This document shows, one piece after another, positions 58,185 through 64,000 of a DNA stretch of 64,000 nucleotides (the first letter of the stretch is position 1; every line of letters starts with the position of its first letter). The notes under the pieces were generated by a model. That model searched no databases. It was not told where the DNA came from and saw nothing but the letters and a program-made list of their open reading frames with translations. Source of the stretch: Streptomyces typhae. Its GTDB lineage: Bacteria; Actinomycetota; Actinomycetes; Streptomycetales; Streptomycetaceae. Made by a program: the position numbers and the translations under genes. Where the stretch lies: assembly GCF_009755605.1 (NCBI RefSeq), contig NZ_WPNZ01000023.1:97640-161639 (forward strand), given 5' to 3'.

Positions 58185-61054
58185 GTCTGCCTCCCCAGGG
58201 CGACGAGTTCGGCGAGGTCGGCATCGGACAGTTCGGTCAGGGCGGCCTCACCGGAGCCGACGACGGCGTCGGCGAGTGCGCGCTTGGACTCGAGAAGCTT
58301 CGCCACCTTGTCCTCCACGGTGCCCTCCGCGAGGAGTTTGTGGACCTGTACGGCCTTGTCCTGGCCGATGCGGTAGGCGCGGTCGGTGGCCTGGTCCTCT
58401 ACGGCCGGGTTCCACCAGCGGTCGTAGTGCACGACGTGGGTGGCGCGGGTGAGGTTGAGGCCGGTGCCCGCGGCCTTGAGGGAGAGCAGGAACACCGGCG
58501 TCTCGCCGTGCTGGAAGCGGTCCACCATCTCCTCGCGCGCGGTGACGGGGGTACCGCCGTGCAGGAAGAGGGTGGGCACTCCTCGCTCTGCGAGATGCTT
58601 CTCCAGCAGGGTCGCCATCTGCTTGTACTGGGTGAAGACCAGCACCGACTCGCCCTCGGCGATGATGGTGTCGATCAGTTCGTCGAGCAGGTCGAGCTTG
58701 CCGGACCGGCCGCGCAGCGGTGCCGACTGGCGCAGGTACTGGGCGGGGTGGTTGCAGATCTGCTTCAGCGCGGTGAGGAGCTTCAGAACCAGACCGCGGC
58801 GGGCGATGCCCTCGGCTTGGGCGATCTTCGCCATGGTTTCGCGGACCACTGCCTCGTACAGGCTTGCCTGCTCGGCGGTCAGAGGCACGACACGGTCGGT
58901 TTCGGTCTTGGCGGGCAGTTCGGGTGCGATGCCCGGGTCGGACTTCCTGCGGCGCAGCAGGAACGGGCGGACAAGACGGGACAGCCGGTCGGCAGCCTGT
59001 GGGTCCTCGCCCGACTCGATCGCTCGGGCGTGCCGGTCGCGGAAGGCCGTGAGCGGGCCGAGGAGTCCGGGGGTGGTCCAGTCGAGCAGCGCCCACAGTT
59101 CGGAGAGGTTGTTCTCCACGGGGGTGCCGGTGAGGGCGACGCGGGCGCGGGCGGGCAGGGCGCGCAGCTCACGGGCGGTGACGGCGTAGGGGTTCTTGAC
59201 GTGCTGTGCCTCGTCGGCGGCGATCAGCGACCATGCGTGCTCGGTGAGGGTCTCCCGGTCGCGGCGCAGGACGCCGTAGGTGACCAGGACGATCTCGTCA
59301 CCGGCGAGGTCCTTCAGGTGTCGGTCGCCGCCGTGGTAGCGGCGCACGGGGATGGAAGGCGCGAACCTGGCGGCCTCGCGCTGCCAGTTGCCGAGCAGAG
59401 AGGTGGGGCAGGCGACGAGCGTGGGGCCGGCGGTGGCGGGGTCGGTCTGGCGGTGCAGGTGCAGAGCGAGCAGGGTGATGGTCTTGCCCAGGCCCATGTC
59501 GTCGGCGAGGCAGCCGCCGAGGCCGAGCGCGCACATCTCGGCCAGCCAGGCCAGGCCCCGCTTCTGGTACTCGCGCAACGTGGCCTTGAGGGCGGCGGGC
59601 TGGGGCACGGGGGTGCGGGACTCGGGGTCGCGGATACGAGCGACCAAGTCGCCGAGCGCACCGACCGCCGCACAGGGGACCCGGTCACCGTCCCGCTCGG
59701 CCTCGCCGGTCAGCGCGGCGCTCAACGCCTCCATGGGGGTGAGCGGTTCCGTCCGGCGGCGCTTCGCGCGGGCCACCAGCTTCGGATCGGCGATCACCCA
59801 CTGGTCGCGAAGCCGGACGAGGGGACGGCGCGACTCCGCGAGAGCGTCCATCTCGGCCTCGGTGAGCGGCTCGCCGCCGAAGGAGATCTGCCAGCGGAAG
59901 TCGAGGAGGGCCTCGGTGTCCAGCAGGCCGCCCGCGGTGGAACCGGGGGCGGTGCGCTGCCCGATCTCCACGGTAGCGGTGAGCGCCTTGACCAGTTCCC
60001 GCGGCCAGTGCACGTCGACACCGGCCGCGCGCAGTGCGTCCGTGGCGTCCCCGAGGAGATCGAAGGCTTCGTCGTCGGTCAACCGGAGCTGATCGGGAGC
60101 AGCATCGTCGAGCAGCCTCCGCAGAGGGGGCCAGGCGCGGGCGCCGCGGCGCAGGGCGAGAAGGGTCTCGCACTCGGCGCGTGGGCCTAGCAGCCGCTCC
60201 ACTTCGGTCGGCTCGCTCCACAGTCGTGCGGCCTCGATGACGAGCGCCGGGTCCGCCGCGGTGTGCAGTTGCAGGACGGCCCGGAACTGCCGTCGGCGTC
60301 CTTCGGGTACGTCGACGCGCAGGGAGACACTGACCTCGGCGGTGAGCGCCGCCTGGGTTTCCTCGGCCCATTCACGCAAGGCGGGCACGGCGCGCGCCTC
60401 GCGCCAGGCGTACGGCAGCGCTCCCATGGCGAGCGGCGCGGCCGGCGTACGGACCAGATCATCGGCGACCGCGTCGCAGAACTGCCGTACCAGTGCGGCC
60501 GGTTCGGCGATCCGTGCCGGAGCGGGGCCGGGCTCGGGCAGGCAGTGGGCGTGTGGCGGGAAAGCGGCGGCCAGGGTGTCCAGCGTCTGGCGCTGGGCGG
60601 CGGTGCAGGGACCCACTTGCCAGGTGTCGTAACCGGCGGGGGTGAGGGCCGGGTGAAGGCGGCCGTCGGCGAGCAGCCGCAGCGCGAGGCGAGTGGCGGC
60701 CTGCCAGGCGGCGCCGGAGGGATGCGTCGGCTCCGCAGTGGCCAGGGCGGAGACAGCGACAGCGACAGGCAGCGCGTAACCCTCGACCCTGCGCCGCCTG
60801 ACCGAGCGGCCGTGCGGCAGGATCAGCTCCACCGCCTCGGTCTCGAGGCCGGCGGGCGCCATACTGTCTCCGGCCGCCGCCCCGGCCGGCTTCCACAGCA
60901 GCAGCCGCCCAAGACGGGCGGGCTCACCGGGCAGGAACACCGCCGCCCAGCCGACGCCGAGCAACTCCCTCACGAAGGCGGAGGTTTCCTGCCGGGCCAG
61001 CGGCGGTGCGCTCTTTGTGCCCGTTTTCTGCTCTCGTGCGACGCCTCGTGCCAC
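58181..61054 (-). CDS. SNF2-family DEAQ helicase
   Basis: 957 residues from GTG 61054 (GGGAG close upstream). The N-terminal 480 residues form a SNF2-associated region. The helicase has motif I ADDMGLGKT (517-525), motif II DEAQ (614-617), LTGTPVENNLSELWALLDW, and the second lobe LVFTQYKQMATLLEKHLAER, SLKAAGTGLNLT, VHYDRWWNPAVEDQATDRAY, RIGQ. A complete ATP-dependent double-stranded DNA translocase; partner of the overlapping SWIM protein. No methylase or nuclease gene of a known SNF2 defence system lies beside it apart from the PIN toxin. Confidence 0.95.
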   Translation of the reverse strand: MARGVAREQKTGTKSAPPLARQETSAFVRELLGVGWAAVFLPGEPARLGRLLLWKPAGAAAGDSMAPAGLETEAVELILPHGRSVRRRRVEGYALPVAVAVSALATAEPTHPSGAAWQAATRLALRLLADGRLHPALTPAGYDTWQVGPCTAAQRQTLDTLAAAFPPHAHCLPEPGPAPARIAEPAALVRQFCDAVADDLVRTPAAPLAMGALPYAWREARAVPALREWAEETQAALTAEVSVSLRVDVPEGRRRQFRAVLQLHTAADPALVIEAARLWSEPTEVERLLGPRAECETLLALRRGARAWPPLRRLLDDAAPDQLRLTDDEAFDLLGDATDALRAAGVDVHWPRELVKALTATVEIGQRTAPGSTAGGLLDTEALLDFRWQISFGGEPLTEAEMDALAESRRPLVRLRDQWVIADPKLVARAKRRRTEPLTPMEALSAALTGEAERDGDRVPCAAVGALGDLVARIRDPESRTPVPQPAALKATLREYQKRGLAWLAEMCALGLGGCLADDMGLGKTITLLALHLHRQTDPATAGPTLVACPTSLLGNWQREAARFAPSIPVRRYHGGDRHLKDLAGDEIVLVTYGVLRRDRETLTEHAWSLIAADEAQHVKNPYAVTARELRALPARARVALTGTPVENNLSELWALLDWTTPGLLGPLTAFRDRHARAIESGEDPQAADRLSRLVRPFLLRRRKSDPGIAPELPAKTETDRVVPLTAEQASLYEAVVRETMAKIAQAEGIARRGLVLKLLTALKQICNHPAQYLRQSAPLRGRSGKLDLLDELIDTIIAEGESVLVFTQYKQMATLLEKHLAERGVPTLFLHGGTPVTAREEMVDRFQHGETPVFLLSLKAAGTGLNLTRATHVVHYDRWWNPAVEDQATDRAYRIGQDKAVQVHKLLAEGTVEDKVAKLLESKRALADAVVGSGEAALTELSDADLAELVALGRQT

Positions 61055-61287
61055 TCTCTCCCGCCCTGTCGCTTGCCGGGCCCTCCCCGGGCGCGCTCAC
61101 TACCGAACCTCACCAGGCAACGTCACACGCTGGCAACCGCGGGCCTTGGCTTGACTGCTGACGACGGCGCCACGACGAAGACATGCCACTGCTGAACACA
61201 GGTGAGGCCATGAGCACCTGGGACCACCCGTCTCCGAGGGCGGGAACAGGCAGCACGTAGCGCGCATACCGCAGTATGCTTGCGAGT

Positions 61288-61536
61288 ATGGCAGACACCA
61301 CACGCATCACGGTGACACTTCCCACCGAGCAGGTAGCAGAGCTGAAGAAGATCACGGACAACATCTCCGGCTACGTGGCCGAAGCGGTCGCCAGGCAGAT
61401 CCGACACCAGCTCCTGGGGGCCGACCTGCGCAGCCACACAGACGAGCACGGGGCTTTCAGTGAGGAAGAGCTGGCCGAGGCGCGGGCGCGGATCTTCGGT
61501 ACGACGTCGGCCGCCGGCGGCGCGAGCGCCGCGTGA
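61288..61536 (+). CDS. RHH-type antitoxin of a VapBC-like pair
   Basis: 82 residues from ATG 61288 (an in-frame ATG is at 61276). TRITVTLPTEQVAELKKITD and ISGYVAEAVARQIRHQLL form a ribbon-helix-helix DNA-binding region; the acidic C-terminus (DEHGAFSEEELAEARARIFG) would contact the toxin. No clear ribosome-binding site. The stop overlaps the PIN gene GTG (GTGA). Such antitoxins repress their own promoter. Confidence 0.85.
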   Translation: MADTTRITVTLPTEQVAELKKITDNISGYVAEAVARQIRHQLLGADLRSHTDEHGAFSEEELAEARARIFGTTSAAGGASAA

Positions 61537-61934
61537 GCGGGCACATCGAGACCGTCGTCCTGGACAGCGAGGGGCTGTCGGCCTGGCTGGCGCAGGACCG
61601 GAAGGTTCTGGCGATGTTCCAGGTGTTCCACGACATGGGAGCGGACCTTGTCGTCAGCGCCAACACCATCGTGGAGGTGAGCCACGCCAGGGTGAACCTG
61701 CCCCGACTGCAATGGGCGCTCTCCCGTGTCAAGGTGGAGCCGATCACGGAGGCGGCGGCGAAGGCGGCGGCACAACTGCTCAAGGGCGCCGGTCTGCACG
61801 GACACAAGTACGCGATCGATGCCACTGTCGCGGAAGCGGCCTTGCGTCAGCCTGGCCCGGTCGCCGTCCTCACGTCTGATGTCGATGACATGACCCGGCT
61901 GTGCGGCGGCAAGGTTCGGATGATCGGGCTATGA
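61533..61934 (+). CDS. PIN-domain toxin of a VapBC-like pair
   Basis: 133 residues. Acidic residues of the PIN active site are in VVLDSEGLSAWL, ANTIVEVSHARV, YAIDATVAEAAL and VLTSDVDDMTRL. VapC-type enzymes cleave RNA, often tRNA, when the antitoxin is lost, which would stabilise the island. Immediately right of the helicase promoter region, divergent from it (234-bp gap). Confidence 0.87.
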   Translation: MSGHIETVVLDSEGLSAWLAQDRKVLAMFQVFHDMGADLVVSANTIVEVSHARVNLPRLQWALSRVKVEPITEAAAKAAAQLLKGAGLHGHKYAIDATVAEAALRQPGPVAVLTSDVDDMTRLCGGKVRMIGL

Positions 61935-62173
61935 CCGCACCATCGTCCCGGGTTCATGGACGGATCCGCGTGGATCCGTCCAGAGCCAGAGTTGCCGCAG
62001 GCCGGCCCGCGATGAGTGAACCAGGCATCGACGGATGCGGCTGCGTGCGGTGTCAAAGCTCCTCAGAGTCATCGCCGGTCGCCCTGTAGGACGTGAGCGT
62101 GCGCCCTGCCTGCTTGAGAAAAAGTCCCAAATGTCGCCTCTGAATGCGACCGAAACTGCAACCACGGCACGCA
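61935..62173. other. Right end of the island, no gene
   Basis: Non-coding DNA between the PIN gene and the tRNA terminator, containing the right arm-type site. Confidence 0.6.
62146..62164 (+). repeat. Right arm-type site: GCRACCR pair
   Basis: GCGACCG-AAACT-GCAACCA, followed by CGG, 66 bp inside the right att; same orientation as 56862-56880. Confidence 0.55.
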
Positions 62174-62208
62174 GAAGAGCTGGACCGCGATGGGCGGTCC
62201 AGCTCTTC
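62174..62208 (-). terminator. tRNA-Ser(GGA) terminator supplied by the island
   Basis: 15-bp perfect arms (GAAGAGCTGGACCGC and complement), 5-nt loop, downstream of the tRNA on the minus strand. Confidence 0.85.
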
Positions 62209-62230
62209 GTCTCGCCTGTTCAGGCGGCTG

Positions 62231-62315
62231 CGGAGGATACGAGATTCGAACTCGTGAGGGGTTGCCCCCAACACGCTTTCCAAGCGTGCGCCCTAGGCCT
62301 CTAGGCGAATCCTCC
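62231..62315 (-). tRNA. tRNA-Ser(GGA)
   Basis: 85 nt: acceptor GGAGGAT/ATCCTCC, anticodon GGA in CTTGGAAAG, long variable arm, GTTCGAATC T-loop. Target site of the second island; its 3' half (62230-62283) is repeated at 56716. Confidence 0.95.
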
Positions 62316-62388
62316 GCGGCAAACAATACAAGACGTTGAGGAGTGCTCGCGAACTCGTTCCCACCCCCCGGCATCGGCTAGGGTGGGG

Positions 62389-62480
62389 GCCAGCCCCTCA
62401 CGCGGCGCTATCTGACTGAACTCCCCCAGGGCCGGAAGGCAGCAAGGGTAGGTCGGCTCTGGCGGGTGCGTGGGGGGCGC
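62389..62480 (+). ncRNA. ffs: SRP RNA (4.5S type)
   Basis: The conserved SRP54-binding loop GGCCGGAAGGCAGCAAGG sits in a long hairpin whose ends pair (CAGCCCCTCACGC with GCGTGGGGGG). TAGGGT at 62379-62384 is a well-placed -10 element. Location between tRNA-Ser and dnaX is the usual one in Streptomyces. Confidence 0.92.
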
Positions 62481-62534
62481 TTGCGTTTCCCGGGGCGGTC
62501 CTGGTTGTCAGTGGGCGCCTATAACCTCGTACAC

Positions 62535-64000
62535 GTGTCGTCTCTCGCGCTCTACCGCCGTTACCGCCCGGAGTCGTTCGCCGAGGTCATCGGGCAGGAA
62601 CATGTGACCGACCCGCTGCAGCAGGCGCTGCGGAACAACCGGGTCAACCACGCGTACCTGTTCAGTGGCCCGCGCGGCTGCGGCAAGACGACGAGCGCGC
62701 GCATCCTGGCCCGCTGTCTGAACTGTGAGCAAGGTCCCACCCCGACCCCCTGCGGCGAGTGCCAGTCCTGCCGCGACCTCGCGAGGAACGGCCCGGGTTC
62801 GATCGACGTCATCGAGATCGACGCCGCTTCGCACGGTGGTGTGGACGACGCCCGGGACCTGAGGGAGAAGGCCTTCTTCGGGCCCGCTTCCAGCCGGTAC
62901 AAGATCTACATCATCGACGAGGCCCACATGGTCACGCCGGCGGGGTTCAACGCCCTGCTGAAGGTCGTCGAAGAGCCGCCGGAGCATCTGAAGTTCATCT
63001 TCGCGACGACGGAGCCCGAGAAGGTCATCGGCACCATCCGCTCGCGCACCCACCACTATCCGTTCCGGCTCGTGCCCCCCGGCACGCTGCGCGACTACCT
63101 CGCCGAGGTGTGCGGGCGCGAGGGCATGACCGTCCAGGACGGCGTGCTGCCGCTCGTCGTGCGCGCCGGTGCCGGTTCCGTGCGTGACTCCATGTCCGTC
63201 ATGGACCAGCTCCTCGCGGGCGCCCGCGAGGACGGTGTGACGTACGCCATGGCCACGGGCCTGCTCGGGTACACCGACGGCTCGCTCCTCGACGCCGTCG
63301 TCGAGGCCTTCGCCTCCGGTGACGGCGCCGCCGCCTTCGAAGTCGTCGACCGCGTCATCGAGGGCGGCAACGACCCGCGCCGCTTCGTCGCCGACCTCCT
63401 GGAGCGGCTGCGGGACCTGGTGATCCTCGCCGCGGTGCCCGACGCCGCCGAGAAGGGGCTCATCGACGCCCCCGCCGACGTGGTGGAGCGGATGCAGGCC
63501 CAGGCTGGTGTCTTCGGCGGCGCCGAGCTCAGCCGCGCCGCCGACCTCGTCAACGAAGGCCTCACCGAGATGCGCGGGGCCACCTCGCCCCGCCTCCAGC
63601 TGGAGCTGATCTGCGCCCGCGTGCTGCTGCCCGCCGCGTACGACGACGCCCGCTCCGTGATGGCCCGCCTCGACCGGCTGGAGCGCGGCGGCCACTTCGC
63701 GGCCTCGGGGCCCGCCACCGCGCCCCCGATGGGGTACGTCCCCGGGCCCGAGGCCCACGCGGGCGTGCAGCAGCCGGGGGTTCCCGTGCCGCCGCCGGGC
63801 CCCGGGACGCCCGACATCCCCCCGGGCGGCGGAGCCGCCGCCGCCCGCGCCGCCGTGCGCGCCTCCGACGGACCCGCCCCCGACCCGGTTTCCGGGGCCG
63901 GCCCGGGTGCCGGGTCGGGGGCGGGTGCCGGGGCCGGCCCGGCCGTCGCGCCCTCCCCGCAGCCCCAGCCTCAGCCCCAGGCGCCCTCCCCGGCCGCCCC
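62535..64000 (+). CDS. dnaX: DNA polymerase III subunit gamma/tau, 3' end outside window
   Basis: GTG at 62535 opens a frame with no stop to 64000 (488 codons seen). SSLALYRRYRPESFAEVIGQ start, Walker A SGPRGCGKTTSAR, zinc module CLNCEQ..CGECQSC, Walker B YIIDEAHMV, SRC-like TIRSRTHHYPFR and the clamp-loader helical domain. From about residue 400 it enters the Pro/Gly/Ala-rich tau linker (GPGAGSGAGAGAGP). Couples replicase units at the fork. Start context weak but matches the family N-terminus. Confidence 0.95.
   Translation, partial: MSSLALYRRYRPESFAEVIGQEHVTDPLQQALRNNRVNHAYLFSGPRGCGKTTSARILARCLNCEQGPTPTPCGECQSCRDLARNGPGSIDVIEIDAASHGGVDDARDLREKAFFGPASSRYKIYIIDEAHMVTPAGFNALLKVVEEPPEHLKFIFATTEPEKVIGTIRSRTHHYPFRLVPPGTLRDYLAEVCGREGMTVQDGVLPLVVRAGAGSVRDSMSVMDQLLAGAREDGVTYAMATGLLGYTDGSLLDAVVEAFASGDGAAAFEVVDRVIEGGNDPRRFVADLLERLRDLVILAAVPDAAEKGLIDAPADVVERMQAQAGVFGGAELSRAADLVNEGLTEMRGATSPRLQLELICARVLLPAAYDDARSVMARLDRLERGGHFAASGPATAPPMGYVPGPEAHAGVQQPGVPVPPPGPGTPDIPPGGGAAAARAAVRASDGPAPDPVSGAGPGAGSGAGAGAGPAVAPSPQPQPQPQAPSPAA

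Larger units (their letters stand above)
56716..62283. mobile_element. Integrase-less island in tRNA-Ser(GGA)
   Basis: 5.6 kb between 54-bp direct repeats (53/54 identical) of the tRNA-Ser(GGA) 3' half. The intact tRNA is at the right end. Cargo: SWIM zinc-finger protein and SNF2 helicase (minus strand, overlapping) and an RHH antitoxin/PIN toxin pair (plus strand). No integrase, transfer or replication gene. Inside both ends lie matching 19-bp arm-type repeats. Either a remnant or a satellite that borrows an integrase from elsewhere. Confidence 0.85.

Noticed and set aside
56949..61054. DISARM-type defence system
   Set aside because: A SNF2 helicase is present, but no DrmA/B/C-like proteins or partner methylase are nearby.

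Overview
The window is high-GC chromosomal DNA from a Streptomyces-type actinomycete. The evidence is the strong G/C bias at codon third positions, frequent GTG starts, Shine-Dalgarno-linked ATGA/GTGA gene overlaps, a SigN/SigF sigma-factor pair, an SSI-type protease inhibitor, and the linkage of tadA, upp, tRNA-Ser, SRP RNA and dnaX. There is no rRNA and no CRISPR array.

Layout. 1-4.5 kb: C-terminally unfinished PAS sensor-kinase-like gene and an SSI-type inhibitor. 4.7-5.2 kb: tRNA-Ser(GCT) and tRNA-Arg(ACG). 5.3-9.9 kb: accessory block with a radical SAM/SPASM operon (two small unknown proteins, a Cys-rich ORF, the radical SAM enzyme, a 54-residue CxC peptide, a GNAT acetyltransferase), divergent from an XRE regulator-NUDIX pair. 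10.4-14.1 kb: MOSC, DUF2797, ABM-type and amidohydrolase genes. 14.2-20.5 kb: response regulator, histidine kinase, GT2-GtrA and GT39 genes, all tightly coupled. 20.5-27.4 kb: two regulated efflux loci (MFS+TetR; MarR+MFS with a carboxypeptidase-regulatory tail) and a YceI protein sharing that tail domain. 27.5-31.3 kb: small membrane proteins, sigN, sigF, Dabb protein.

31.3-46.0 kb: a complete integrative conjugative element (AICE) in tRNA-Ser(CGA), bounded by 56-bp direct repeats. It carries a GntR regulator and P-loop kinase, transfer genes (TraB-type FtsK translocase and Spd-like membrane proteins), a cytosine methyltransferase with a frame-switched recognition region, a PycTM-type membrane protein, a PP2C phosphatase, a primase-polymerase/DUF3631 replication module, xis and int. 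46.1-56.6 kb: core genes (tadA, upp, LytR_C, HerA-like ATPase, HhH-GPD protein) plus a frameshifted sensor-domain gene and a VOC/UvrA-like resistance pair. 56.7-62.3 kb: a second tRNA-Ser(GGA)-flanked island with no integrase. Its cargo is a SWIM zinc-finger protein, a SNF2 helicase and an RHH/PIN toxin-antitoxin pair. 62.3-64 kb: tRNA-Ser(GGA), SRP RNA and the start of dnaX, which runs off the window.

Two themes cross the window. First, both tRNA-Ser islands have matching end architecture: a duplicated tRNA 3' half, and inside each end a pair of 7-bp repeats separated by 5 bp. Second, 9-, 14-, 15-, 18- and 22-bp tandem repeats recur in spacers and in low-complexity ends of proteins. Three frame anomalies (sensor-domain gene, methyltransferase, Cys-rich ORF) could be real mutations or assembly indels.
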